Of a DNA stretch of 64,000 bases, positions 21,691 through 34,051 are shown in pieces (position 1 is the stretch's first letter; every line of letters starts with the position of its first letter). The notes beneath the pieces are model-generated. The model made no database searches and was not told the origin of the DNA. It saw nothing but the letters and a program-made list of their open reading frames with translations. The stretch comes from Calliopum simillimum (lineage: Eukaryota > Arthropoda > Insecta > Diptera > Lauxaniidae). The DNA is taken from positions 29,872,392-29,936,391 of the forward strand of contig OX638369.1 in assembly GCA_951812925.1 (NCBI GenBank), written 5' to 3'. The position numbers and the translations under genes are program-made.

Positions 21691-21891
21691 GGTTTAATCC
21701 AAAACTCTGTTTTTTTTGGGTTCTGCAGAACATGGTTAGAAAATTAGAAAGCTTGATTTCATAAAAACTCTAATTAAGTACCTATTAATCATTTTCGAAT
21801 AAGAAGTTAAAAAAAAAAATGAAAAAAAGTAATTCATTTAATTTGTTTTCGCATTTTTTATCATTTTCGAATAAGAAGTAAATTTTTCCGG

Positions 21892-22472
21892 CCTGTTCCG
21901 TAATCCGTGTGGTTTCAATTACTTTTAATTTCGAAGACTTGTTGATTACTTTTTATTTTCGAAGCCTATTCAACTTTTCTCACTTTTTCGCTGTCAGTCA
22001 AAAATATGAAAAATGAATCAAAATGCTTCTTATTAAATTTATTAACTTTAGCTGAGTGGCTGCTGCAATTGAAATTATAATTTTGTAATTTTGTACTAGG
22101 CGAGATGCCCAATAATGGGTTTTCTTTTGATTTGAGGGATTTTGAGAAAGCTTTTTTACATGCTCTGTGCATTTTATTGGGTTAATTGTATGATTGGATG
22201 TTCTATTACAATTTAAGAAATAAAATCAGGTGGCAAATCATATAATGAAATGTCAAATAATGACTTCGAAAATGCCAAGACGCCGACTTTTTACTTGTCA
22301 TCGGAAAAAATATTTTTTTAGTTAGAGTTTTTTATGTCATCAATAATATTTACAATATTACGTTTGTAATAAAAATTAGAATTACTCGATAAAAAAATCA
22401 ATAAAACAGCTTTAAAAAAGCAAAATTAATTGAAAAGTCGTATCATAATGGAATTGGGAACAAGGCCAGGGC
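21892..22472. mobile_element. GGCCTGTTCCG-ended TIR element, copy upstream of WWOX
   Basis: Starts GGCCTGTTCCGTAATCC and ends near GGAATTGGGAACAAGGCC. Internal words such as AAGACTTGTTGATTACTTTT and GCCTATTCAAC recur in inverse order in 24622-25433. About 580 bp, no transposase. Confidence 0.7.
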
Positions 22473-22520
22473 GGCTTATGTTAAAAAAGTAATACATTTA
22501 TTTTATTATTTCTTGATGAA

Positions 22521-22664
22521 TTTCTCGCTTACATATGTGACTTGTTTTAGTCACCATGATAAATTTTCTCGCTGACATATGTGACTTGTTTTTAGTCACC
22601 ATAATAAATTTTCTCGCTGACATATGTGACTTGTTTTTAGTCACCAATGATCAATTTCTCGCTG
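22521..22664. repeat. 45-bp minisatellite, about 3.2 copies, upstream of WWOX
   Basis: TTTCTCGCTKACATATGTGA-type unit (with CTTGTTTTTAGTCACC) repeated at 22521, 22565, 22610 and, truncated, at 22655. Each unit contains the palindrome ACATATGT. It ends about 270 bp before the WWOX ATG, so it lies in the likely promoter or 5' UTR region. Confidence 0.8.
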
Positions 22665-22933
22665 GGACTTTTGGTTTGATTGGTTTGACAGGTTTCGGAA
22701 TTTTTGAAGTTTTGATCCACAATCGTGATTTAAAACAAATATCTGGCCATGATATAAAACAACTGTTTAAAACTGTTTTACAAAATCCTTACAGAATTTG
22801 TAGTTTCTGAACGAAGACCAAAAATAAGTGCAAGGCGTAAATAGAAAATGTAAATAAAGTCCAAAGAACAAAAAAGTAAAAGTTACATTTTTCAGAAATA
22901 TTCAAAGTTTTTGTCTCCAAATTTCAATTAATT

Positions 22934-22937
22934 ATGA
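22934..22937 (+). CDS. Wwox: WWOX micro-exon: coding part of exon 1 is four bases
   Basis: ATG A followed directly by the donor GTAAGT (22938). Joined to 23078 (acceptor ATTTTTAG) it gives [17 protein letters not shown], matching the short acidic leader before WW1 in fly WWOX as I remember it. No other in-frame ATG precedes WW1 in exon 2. Confidence 0.8.
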
Positions 22938-25900
22938 GTAAGTAGCTTCCCTAGTTTTGAACAAGTCAGCCAACACACATATATCCGAATTGGATACATC
23001 ATATATGAACATTCTTTTGAGACGCCAAACATAAAGGTTTTCTTCAATTAAACAATAATAATAAAAAAAATTTTTAGGTTACCTACCGGATTCCGATAGT
23101 GAGGATGAATTGCCTCCAGGCTGGGAGGAAAAGGCCACAGATGATGGACTAGTTTGTTACATGAAGTAAAATATTTATGTCTTTAAAATTATTTTTATAA
23201 GTATTTACATAAATTTTTCCCTACGCAGCCAACAGACCAAAGCTGCCCAATGGTCACATCCACGTACAGGACGTACTAAGCGCGTATCTGGTGAATTGCC
23301 AATAAATTGGCGTAAATCATTTGATGCAACCACAAATCGTGCAATTTTCCATAACGAGAAAACTAACCAATCGACGTATGTAGATCCTCGCTTGGCATTT
23401 GCCATCGAAGAACCAACGCTAGATGTGTCACAAGTGCGTCAACGTTTTGATGCCAGTACAACAGCATTGCAAATTTTGCATAGTAAGGATTTGGCCGGTC
23501 GTTTGGCTGTAATTACTGGTGCCAACACTGGAATTGGTTTTGAAACCGCACGCTCGATGGCACTTCATGGCTGTGAAGTAATCTTTGCATGTCGTTCGCG
23601 TGCAGCAACCGAAGAGGCAATTTCTAAAATAGTTGCTGAAAAATCTGCTACGAAGGAACGCTGTCGTTTTATGCAGTTGGATTTGGCTTCATTTCGCTCG
23701 GTGCAGAAATTTATAACTGAGCTTAAGGCTAGCGTAAGGTATGTGATTTTCAACTCTGCTTGTGTAATGCTTAATATTTACATGCATTTGATCTCTTCCT
23801 TTTAGGCACATATATTATTTTATTCTAAATGCTGGTGTTTTTGCTTTACCTTATACACGTACAGAGGATGGCTTAGAAACTACATTCCAAGTGTCGCATT
23901 TGGCACATTTTCATCTAACATTGCAGCTCGAAGAATTGTTTGATCACAATACACGGATTGTGGTGCTTTCATCAGAATCGCATAGGTAAGAAATTGATAT
24001 AATATCAATTTTCATGTATACCTATGTACGTTTGATGTTCAAATAGTTTTAACTTAATAGCGTGACATCTAGCGTGGTAAAGTTATTTTCCGAAAATGTC
24101 TAAGAAGGCGGCCATTGGCGTTCGATCATACGTAAAGCGATAATGTTAAAAAGCTGCAAAATCTATTGATTTTTTGAGGAAACTCCTGATTTTTAATATG
24201 GTCACCTGATTGAAGTTACTCTTGAATTATCTCTTGATTTCCGGCCGAATGGAAATAGACCGCCAAGAAAATTCTACATTCAAATTTTTTAATAAATTCG
24301 TTTAGGTAAAAATTTATACAAAACTGGTGGAGTGGAAAAAAAAAAAAAAAAAATATGCCGACAGAAGAACGTCGGGTTTCAAATATTCCGGAACATGATT
24401 AGAGAGACGTTGCGTTTAAGCTTTAAAGAATTCACTTTCATTTACGAGTTCGCTATCTGTTTTTTTTTTGACTTGTCAGCTTCGCAAATGCAAAGAAAAT
24501 ATGGACAGAAAAGAAATCTAAATTCTGTGTTGAAATGCTCAATGCCTATATTTGGGTGATTCTACTCACGAGGGAATATTCTGCGACTCACTTAATTCAA
24601 CATATTTTTTGTGTAACAATCCGCCCTGTTCCCAATTCCACTTTCACGTGAAAGTGGGTATAAAGTGGAAGGCAAAACTTTTTGAAAAGTCGGCATTATG
24701 CTACGACTTTTCAATTAATTTTGCTTTTTTAAAGCTGTTTTATCCATCAAATTGAAAAAAATAAATACACACGTATAAGCTCCAGAGTTTTTCCCTTTTT
24801 TAGCGAGTAGTTCTAATTTTTATTGCAAATGTAATATTGTAAATATTGCTGAAATAAAAAACTCTAACTAAGAAAATATTTTTTCCGATGACAAGTAAAA
24901 CGTCGGCAAATTGGCATTTTCGAAGTCAGTGTTTGTGTGAATTATTAGACATTTCATTATATCATGGTGTTAGTAAGAATAGTTCGAAAACAGGATGCCA
25001 CCTAATTTTGTTTCTTAAATTGCAATAGAACATCTAATTAACCCAATAAAATGCACTGAGCATGAAAAAAAAACTTTCTGAAATTCCCTCAAATCAGAGG
25101 CAACCCCATAATTGGGCATCTCGCCTAATCCATTATTTTGACAGACAAAATTGCGAGCAGTTATAATTTCAAGTGCATTGCAGCAGCCGTTGTTAACGTG
25201 AAGCTCAATTAAAGTTAATAAATTTAATAAAAAGCATTTTGATTCATAAATCTTGTTTACTTGTGTGCATTTTTTAATTGACTGCGATAAAGTTTGCATT
25301 TTTACTGTGAAAAGTTAAACGTCTTGAACAGTCGTTGAATAGGCTTCATATCCACATCGAAAATAAAAAGTAATCAACAAGTCTTCGAAATTAAAAGTAA
25401 TTGAAACTACACGGATTACGGAACAGGCCGGAATATTTCATTGATTTATGCTTAAAAATAAAAATCTACATTGTTTCTAGTAAGATATTTAAAATTACCT
25501 CAATCCCAAAAATATTTTTTGAAAATATTTTACTTTAAAGTCCCAAATCCTCAGTCTCCTGGCATGTCTCTCTTCCTAAATTATAGTTTTAATGCTAAAT
25601 AAAATTCAATTTCGATGTGCATACGTATACTTTGCTCTAATAATAATAAATTTTATTAAAAAATATTTTATAAACTTTGTCACACGAATTTTACCTCAGC
25701 CTCCTGGCGTGTTGCTGTTTTATTGATGCGAATAAAAGAAATACTTATCTTAGAATCGCCTTCTTTGGTCTCGGATCGTGGATATTTTAGTTGATACGCC
25801 GAGTTTTGTCTGTGAAATTGTGTTGAGGCCAGTAAATACCTTGGTTCCCTGGCAAGTATTTTCGTTAATGATATATTTCGTAGGAAATTTATATTGCATT

Positions 25901-28900
25901 TATATTAATTTCCATAATTTCGTCGTTGAGCGTTTTTTTGAGGGTTTATTGACTAAAAAGTGTCAGTTTCTTGAAAACTTGAAGATCTAATTTTTGTTTT
26001 TTAGTACTAAAACAAAAACCGCTTAATAAGATTATTTCCTTAGGTACCAAGCCTTCTAAGCAAAAGAAAAGTACGGAAAAGACCTAAACTGAACTTAGAC
26101 TACTTGTCTGAACATTGTCAGCGGCATTCAATCGCCCTCATTTTCCTCTTTAAAGTAAAGGTATACAAATTTCATATAGTCCTTAACATGTTTGCCAGTT
26201 TCGGAATCAATTACCTTGAATTATTCGAGAAAAGTTATGGAGATCAAATTCAGATTGGTTTTTCATCAATTTGTTGCACTGTGTTATTTCTAATCGGTTT
26301 TTTCATCTCGACCGTGTCGAAAATAATTTTTGTGCATTTTCTTTTCCTAATTATGAACAAGTTCACAAGAGTCAACATTCAAAATTTGATGATATTCTTA
26401 TTAGTTTTCAAGATACAGTGTTCTAAAGTTTAAAAATAGTACTGCATGTAATATGTTTTGTGCCACAAAGGAAATATTTCAAATCAATCTTAATATTTTT
26501 TACAACATTTAGACCTATCCTAACGTAAATTAATTTGTGTGATAACAATAGCACATACGCGTATATTCATACATAGTACGAGTATACATACATAATAAAA
26601 CAGACTTTATTGATACAAAAATACCTACAACATTCAATTTAATCATTCATTCGCAATGCAAACGCTTTAAAGTAAATACAACAACAGTGGTGTATTAAAC
26701 ACACGAGATAAATGTAAATGCCCCCGATGCATTTTGCAAACACCACCATACAAGTTGAATGTACTTTAAAGGCCTTATCGGACTTTGTACCCTAGGCATG
26801 CGTTCTGTGTCTACACGTCATATTTTGTCTTTTTTGTTTTAGACGAATAAGCAAGCAAGCAATCAAGCCAGCAAACGCCTCAACTGCGACGATCTTGTTT
26901 TCAGAATAGAAAAGATATGAAAACAAAAATGTACATAAATGTAATTGGGTCACTAAAAACGCTGTATTTTTTTTTTTTTTTTTAATTTCAAAAATAACGT
27001 CGTGGGTTTGATTCCCCGTGAATACAAGATCTTATTTTTGTTTTTTCTCAAATATTTTTAAAATTTGGTTTTTATTCTGAATTATTCTGACAATTTCTTT
27101 TATTTGTAATAATAAAACGCTAATATTTAGCGACTCTTTTATGACTTAAATATTTTCGGAGGCCTTCAAAAACGTTTACTGGAAAGTATTGTATTGTACT
27201 TATTATGTGCTTAAACCAATCCAAAATTCGTTATTGTTCAGTTTCATTAAATAAAGTTTAATAATGTGTTATACAGTGACTCACGAAATTGATCACGCTT
27301 TGGCTATGAATGCAAACAACCAATAAAAAGTCTGAAATGGGTTTGTATTTTTAATGTGTCTTTATTTTGGGAAAACTGCATTAAGTAGAGGAAAATAAAC
27401 AAGGGACAAATTCCATGAAAACTCTTTTTTAAATAAAAAATAATAAAACAAAATCAAAAATACTCAGCGTGATCAATTTTGTGACTTCGCAATATGAACC
27501 TTGGAAACTAATGTTAATATTTTGTATAGCCTCCTAGCACATCAATAACTGCTTTTATTCTTCTGGGCATACTTTCTAGAAGAGTTTCACAAATTTCTAG
27601 AGCAATAGCATCTCAAGCATTTTGAGCCTTAGGCCAAAATTCATTAAAAGTACCAATTTAACCTTCCATCGATTTTCTCAATATGCCACAAAATTACTCA
27701 AAAGGGTTGAGGTCTGGAGATTACGAGGGACATTTTATTGTTGTAATTCCATTATCTGAAAGCCATTTTTGTGTCCTCTTTGCAGTGTGATTTGGACTAT
27801 TGACCTGCTAAAAGACAATAATCGAAGCATTTACTTTCAAATCTTTTAAAGTACCAAGCAAATGACTTCATAGAATTTCACTGTTAGACTCTGCTGTTAT
27901 TCGACCTTCAATTTTGGTAACTCTACCAACACCTCTAGTGGTCATACATACCCACACCATTATTGAGCCTTCTCCAAACTGAAGTGTGGGCTTAACGTAG
28001 TATGGCTGAAGTCTCGAACCCTTACTCTTCCAAACCCACTCACTGGTTTCCGATCCTAAGTGGTTTATTTTGGTCTTATTTGACCATATAACCTTCTCGC
28101 AATCGTAAGTGCTCCAGTCTTTATAACATTTGACAAGCTCCGAACGCAACTTTCTGTGCCTCAATGGCTATTAACTTTTGCACGCCCTTTGAGTCAACAA
28201 AGTTTGAGTTTAAAGGAGACTCACTAATGATGTGGGTATGTTGACCACTGGAGGTGTGGGCAGAGTTACCAAAATTGAAGGTCGAATAACAGCAGAGTCT
28301 TACAGTGAAATTCTACGAAGTCATTTGCTTGGTATTTTACAAGAATTGAGAGTAAATGCTTTGATTATTGTCTTTTAGCAGGACAATAATCCAAAACACA
28401 CTGCAAAGAGGACACAAAAATAGCTTGGAGATAATGGAATTACAACAATAAAAAGGCCCTCGTAGTCTCCAGACCTCAATCCTATCGAGCACTTATGGGG
28501 CATATTGAGAAAATTGATGGAAGGTTAAATTGGTACTCTTAATGAATTTTGGCCTAAGGCTCAAAATGCTTGAGATGCTATTGCTCCAGAAATTTGTGAA
28601 ACTCTTCTAGATAGTATGGCCAGAAGAATAAAAGCAGTTATTGATGCACTAGGAGGCTATACAAAATATTTACATTAGTTTCCGAGGTTCATAATGTGAA
28701 GTCACAAAATTGATCACGCTGAGTATTTTTGATTTTGTTTTATTATATTTTATTTAAGAAAGAGTTTTCATGGAATTTGTCTTTTCTTTGAATTTTCCTT
28801 TACTTAATGCAGTTTTACCAAAATAAAGACACATTAAAAATACAAACCCATTTCAGACTTCTTATTGGTTGTTTGCATTCATAGCCAAAGCGTGATCAAT

Positions 28901-31900
28901 TTCGTGAGTCACTGCATATAAAATAAAATTCAGAATGTAGAAGAACATTAGGAGAATTTCGTTAATATAAATTACATAGAGTAGAACGGGGTAATGTCGT
29001 GCAGGGGGTAATGTCGTGCACTGGCTGTTTTAGCCCAAGGAATTGAATGATTTACCAACTGTTCGTAAGGTAGGTACCTGCTGACATACTGAGCTTATGC
29101 ATATAATACTAGCAATTTTCACCAGTTCGTCTCTACAGAGTAACCTTTTTTTCAAAAAGTACGCTTTCGGGACGATAAAAGTGTTTTTTCATCGGGTCAG
29201 AAAAATAATTTTCCTTGCGGGAAAATATACCAGGTAAGTGTTTTCTGAAACGAAATATCCTGTCAAAGAAAAGAAGTATTTGATTTCCAAAAAAATTTTG
29301 GGCTTCACCGAGTTATCGAAGTTGACCTTTAAAACGACCATTGGGGTAATGTCGTGCACATTCACTTACACAAACACAATTTCTCGCTACACAAATGTTG
29401 TTACACGTGGATGTAACCAATGAAATTATCTTTTGATCGGATGCTTACTCGTTGCATTCGCTTGAGATGTACGGCTTTACGAGCATGTCAAAATTGAGTG
29501 CACGACATTGCCCCGTTCTACTCTACTTGATATTTATTTTAGCGTGGAAAATTTCAAATACATGTCTCTTAATATTCACAAATTTTGATGATTCGTACCT
29601 TTATAAATCAGTTTACTACGTATGGCTTTGTTTTCAACTTTTAATTTTAATTTCATGTTATAAGATTATTTTATCACACGGAAAAAATTTGATTTGTTTT
29701 TTTGGATACAATTTTCTGTTATTTACATCTATACATATCTGTATGTACGAACAATATATACATATGTATGTCGGTTTTTTGTTTTTCTTTTTGTAATGTT
29801 GACTGTCTGCTTAAAAAATCGATAGCTCGTAACCAATTTCAAGGTGACAAAATGTACTTAGCATCTGAACCGCTTATTATGTTTCTTGAAAGTGATATAA
29901 GTGCACTTTTGAAAAAAAGGGCTTGTGATATTTGTATCTTTTGGTTGATCGATGCTTGATTGCAACTATATCTTCATTTGATTGTTGTTAAAATAAAACA
30001 GCATCAAAATTAGATGAACAAATTTTCAAAAACACTATTCTGAGCGTTTATCCATAGCTTCTTTCCATTACATTACTTTGAAATAAATATTTTTTTTATC
30101 TGAAGCAAATACCAATTGCTCAACTAAACTTAAAAAGCTTTAATTCAAAATATAAAAAAAAACTAATGCAGATTTATATATAGGTTGGGAATCGGTAGAA
30201 CACCGGACTATTCTGAACAACTTTTCTTAGCTCCATTTTTCAAAATTCGCAAAACTAATTTTAGTTACTTGGGTAAGTGTATAAAGAGACAAAAGTTATG
30301 TCAAAATATAAATTTACTGAAAATGAATACAATTAGGCTCTGTTTTCACGAAAAATTTTTTGATGGAATGAAATCGATGACATTAAGTTGAAAAAATTAT
30401 ATCGGTCGAATAACCGATTATTATGGTACAAAATTTTAAAGTGCTTTAAAAGCACTTTGTCCTTGTAACGCAGAGAAGGAGACGTGGCAGATATATAAAA
30501 GTATATATGGGCATTTCTCAGAAACTTTTAACCTATAGTTGTCGTCAAGTTTTGATGTCAAACGCGTAAGGTGCATGGTATTAATTCAGTAATAGTAATG
30601 ATTTTTTGTGAATATTGGCCCGCGCACATATTGTTCAAACATTAACAAGTTTGTGGATTAAATTTTTTTGTAAAAATATATCAAATTCGCGTCAATTCAG
30701 AGGTTACATTTGAATGCCAAAAGTGTATATTATCGAAATATCGTAAGTAAAAGGTTCCTGAGAATTGCCAATATATTCTTGATCAGCGTCAGCTCCTGAG
30801 TCGTTATAGCCATGTCCGTCTGTCTGGCTGTGTGTGTGTGGAAAACTGAGCAAGATGAAATTTGCTACACTGCCTCCGTCGCAAAGTCAGCTCGTGGGAT
30901 TGAAAATTAGCGAAATCGGTCAACGGACACGCCTACCGCCCATACAAAAAATATATTCAAAATGTAACTTTAGGAGTATTTTTCACAACAACGCAACCAA
31001 AATACACATAAATACTGCGAATTGTAAGCGCAAGCTCTAAAAAAAACTGGGTTATAGTATTTAAAGTGAAAACTCAAGAATGTGTCTATTATTTTTAGCG
31101 GAAATCATAAACTTTTTCCTCTAAGTTTTTTCAGGCTCTAGGTCAATTTTAAATAAAACTCTTTTTTGTTTTAATGAAATAAATTTTTCAATATTTCGAA
31201 CTCCTTCGGTGTTCGTCTTCAGGAAAAAATTTTTTTACAATTGAGTTACAATTATACCCGCTTTTAGAGAGTGTCGTTTGTTAACGGAAATCACGGAAAT
31301 CATAAACGTTTTTGTAAATTTGAAAAAAACTAAAAAAAGAAACTATGTACTTAAGGTCAAACAAAATTTTGGTTTTTCAAGGTCTGAATATAGCTCTATA
31401 TCTCAAAACGAGAAAAAATGTACTTACACCATTTTCAAAAACAATGGCTCATATAAAGATCATTATTGCAGCACGCGAAGAGACATGAAACAATGATGCA
31501 ATATCTAAAAACAATAAATAATTATTAAAGAATTTCCGTGTATGATTAAAGTTCTGAATTTTTTCCATTTTGCTTAAAATGCAAAATTCAAAATTTCAAA
31601 TTTTAATTTAACTGATAAACAGAAAAACACATAAGCAATTAAATCAGAAACCAGTTCCGTTTGTAAGCTTAATTATGTGTTATTTTTTTTCCATTTTCTT
31701 ATAAAAAGTATAATTTAATAATTTGAACTGAATGAGACCCGCACTTAAGTTGTACTTAATTGCGTCTTCATTTCATAAAGCTAAGCATTGTTGTTGGAAA
31801 TTTTTTTGGAACTTATTTTTCTTTATTTATGTTTGTGCTTGGCTTTGCTGTGGCTTGATACCGTCGTTGATTATATGTATATTTTTTTGTTTTGCTGTTT

Positions 31901-33742
31901 TTTTGTTATGTTTGCGTCCCATGCCATAGACGCGTGATCAAAGTCCAAAGAGAGTTCATAACAAACACCACACGAAAGCTATCGCAAAAACAACAATAAA
32001 CAAGAGTCATTCCAAAGCCAACACATTGTTGGCGCATGCCAATCCAGCAACATTTTAAAAATAAGCGTAAAAAAATGATCATTCTTGATAAATATATGCA
32101 CATATATTTACAATATCTTGATTTTTGCATATGCGGCCGCTAGCAAGCTATAAAGCTTGTTTTTTTACAATATAATTACGATATATAGAAATTTATTCAA
32201 TTTTTTTGCGATTTTTTTCTCCTTTTCATTTTAAGATTTGCAAATTTGCCGGCTGATAATCTCAGTGAACAGCATTTATCGCCACCAGCAGAAAAGTATT
32301 GGAGTATGATGGCCTATAATAATGCAAAACTATGCAATGTATTATTTGCGCAGGAGTTGGCAACGGTAAGATATACATTATTTATAGTATTATTCTTTTA
32401 AGAAGGATGGATACCTTTTATATGTGAACTCATTGTACTTTTCCTAAAAATCCGCTGAAAATCTAATTTTGTTTTCAATTAAGTCGAGGTCTTTTGTGAA
32501 AAATATAGAGCCTTAATAAATTTTCAAAGATTTTTTTGAAAATTCAAAGTATATTTATGCCTCTCTGAAACCTATGCTTCCTTTTTTCTCAAAAAAGCTC
32601 TAGATCCAAAAAAAAAAACTTAATTTCCTAGGCAAGGAATAGCTAGGGGCCTGCTCAAGACTTTTCTTATCTCGCACATTTTATACTGAACTGAAGTATA
32701 TGATCCAAGAAATTCAAGATTCAAATCTTTACTGAACACTTATTTAATTTTGACACTGAAATACACTGTCTTGTTTTATCAGTGGCAAAAAAAACTTGAT
32801 CTTAACAAATACTTCAATGTACTGTATCTTACACAAAACTAAAACTTCAGGTCAGTGGAAACATTCGAGAGAGAGAAAGAGCTTAAACAAAACAAAAAAG
32901 GCGAAAAACTACTTTTGTCACTAAAGTAGCATTTTGTCTGTACACATATACAATTACAGTATATGCACTGAACTCAAGTGAAACAAATCAAACAAGACAG
33001 GTCTATGCAGTATTTTTTTTTTCTTCTGTCATATCCATGTATTGTCAATACATTTGCACGCGACACTGAACTGAAGTATTTGATAACTAAAAAGCAGTTT
33101 CAGACATAACGTATTTTAAAATGAAATGTCTTAAAAGTATAACAAGACATCTTGTGCAGAACGCTAGGTTCAACTTGGTAAAATAATAATGGCAAAATAG
33201 ACGCCATATGAGGGTTCAGCTGCTAAAATTTGTATGTATGTATTCCATAAAATTTGCTAAAATTTGATTTGGAGTAAACAAAAAATTCTGACTTAATGAT
33301 AATTAAGCTTAACTGTTTTTTTTTTTTCTTTAAAATTTAGCGCTGGAAAAATCGTGGCATTTCAGTATTTTCTTTACATCCAGGCAATATGGTATCAACT
33401 CAACTCCAGCGTAATTGGTGGTTCTATCGTTTATTATTCGCTATAGTGCGACCATTTACAAAGTCTTTGGTAAGTTTAAAATAAACTAACAATTCATCAA
33501 ATGCATTATTTATACATATATGCACATATTGCTTACAGCAACAAGCAGCTGCAACAACAATTTACTGCGCCACTGCAATTGAGTTGACCGGCTTATCTGG
33601 ATACTATTTTAATAATTGCTATTTCTGTACGCCCAGCAAATTGTCAAAGAATGAAAAACTACGCCAAGACCTGTGGCAATTGAGTGAAGTTATGGTAAAG
33701 CGTATACTAACACGAATTGAGTGCGAGCAACTGGTCTACTAG
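22934..33742 (+). CDS. Wwox: WW-domain oxidoreductase, WWOX orthologue (7 coding exons)
   Basis: Exons: 22934-22937 (ATGA only), 23078-23165, 23229-23738, 23806-23985, 32236-32365, 33341-33469, 33539-33742; all introns GT..AG and all phases agree. The product is 414 aa, the same length as human WWOX. WW1 (about residues 13-46: LPPGW, CYMN, QWSHP) has both tryptophans; in WW2 (about 54-85) the second tryptophan is Tyr81, as in other WWOX proteins. A basic GRTKR stretch lies between them. The SDR domain follows, with cofactor motif TGANTGIG (127-134), NAG, the SSES serine region and catalytic Tyr288-x3-Lys292 (YNNAK). The family is a tumour-suppressor-like scaffold binding PPxY proteins and affecting metabolism and oxidative stress. 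The 8.2-kb intron 4 is filled with transposons. The gene converges on SDHAF4, 310 bp away. Confidence 0.95.
24622..25433. mobile_element. GGCCTGTTCCG-ended element in WWOX intron 4, inverse orientation
   Basis: Begins CCGCCCTGTTCCCAATTCC and ends GGATTACGGAACAGGCCGG, the inverse of 21892-22472, with matching interior (ACGACTTTTCAATTAATTTT; AAGTAATCAACAAGTCTTCG). About 810 bp, longer than the other copy, no coding capacity. Confidence 0.7.
25436..27270. other. WWOX intron 4, unassigned stretch
   Basis: AT-rich intronic DNA. The ORFs seen here (for example 26104-26433) have no recognisable domain and biased AT-rich codons. A box-B-like GGGTTTGATTCCCC word at about 27006 hints at a tRNA-derived SINE remnant. 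Confidence 0.4.
27274..28914. mobile_element. palindromic (head-to-head) Tc1-like element
   Basis: Starts CAGTGACTCACGAAATTGAT and ends with its exact inverse at 28914. A TA precedes it (27272-27273); the right side reads CA, so one target copy has mutated. The left half encodes Tc1 transposase pieces on the minus strand (about 28164-27868: [30 protein letters not shown]). The right half carries the same gene region on the plus strand ([24 protein letters not shown]) with stops. Both halves share the gene end and terminus, so the unit is a fold-back made from two opposed copies. Not autonomous. Confidence 0.85.
28979..29523. mobile_element. TA-flanked MITE, GAGTAGAACGGGGTAATGTC ends
   Basis: 545 bp. 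GAGTAGAACGGGGTAATGTC at the left end is inverted at the right (GACATTGCCCCGTTCTACTC), with TA on both sides (28977-28978, 29524-29525), the Tc1/mariner target pattern. GGGGTAATGTCGTGCA recurs twice more inside, at about 29008 and 29343. No transposase. Confidence 0.85.
29526..30180. other. WWOX intron 4, unassigned
   Basis: AT-rich, no recognisable domain in the short open frames. A fragment of the 15700-16381 MITE end follows at 30185-30260 (GGGAATCGGTAGAACACCGG). Confidence 0.4.
30450..31060 (+). mobile_element. DINE/Helitron-like repeat in WWOX intron 4
   Basis: Contains AACGCAGAGAAGGAGACGTG, TATATTCTTGATCAGCG, ATAGCCATGTCCGTCTGTC and CGGTCAACGGACACGCC in the same order as the copy at 44700-45330. 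These words are typical of the DINE-1/INE-1 Helitron-derived repeats of flies. No coding sequence. Confidence 0.7.
31130..31250 (-). repeat. possible Penelope-type terminal-repeat fragment
   Basis: On the minus strand: CCTGAAGACGAACACCGAAG...TTCGAAAT, then an AT-rich tail with AGAGTTTTATTTAAAA. The layout parallels the terminal repeats of the Penelope-like element at 60108-60828 (CTGATGATGAACG...CGTTCGAAAC then GAGAACTAAACTC). No coding part nearby. Confidence 0.4.
31255..32235. other. end of WWOX intron 4
   Basis: Nothing assignable; AT-rich with a slightly GC-richer patch at 31925-32050. Ends in a pyrimidine-rich tract before the exon 5 acceptor at 32235. Confidence 0.4.
32366..33340. other. 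WWOX intron 5 (975 bp)
   Basis: Contains repeated TACTGAACTGAAGTATWTGAT words at about 32690 and 33068, perhaps a degenerate repeat, and no ORF of interest. Confidence 0.45.
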
Positions 33743-33781
33743 TACTATTTCTATTGATTATGGAATTGAAAAAAAAAAAAG

Positions 33782-33787
33782 AATAAA
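33782..33787 (+). terminator. poly(A) signal of WWOX
   Basis: AATAAA 40 bp after the WWOX stop, followed by a T-rich stretch. Confidence 0.6.
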
Positions 33788-34051
33788 ACAAATTTTTTTT
33801 TACAGAAAGCATATTAATGCAAATTTATTCCATTATATTTCTTTTTTTTTGCTTTTAAATAAATTATTTACAAATAATTAAAACTAAATTTAACAATGTG
33901 TTTTTTTTTTTGCGCACGTGATTTAGCGCATGCGCAAATTAATAACTACGCTTATACACTACACAATTTAAAGCAAAGTAGGCCAAACTTAAGTATTTTT
34001 AGTAGACTCTCTTAACATAATGCATTCTCATTCGCCAAAATCTGCTGTAGA

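Noticed and set aside
23734..23739. GTAAGG at 23734 as the WWOX exon 3 donor
   Set aside because: It would leave phase 0, and joining to 23806 then reads the wrong frame; AAG|GTATGT at 23739 keeps [11 protein letters not shown] in frame.
26104..26433. 109-codon plus-strand ORF in WWOX intron 4
   Set aside because: AT-driven hydrophobic composition, no domain, no start context; expected by chance in DNA this rich in T.
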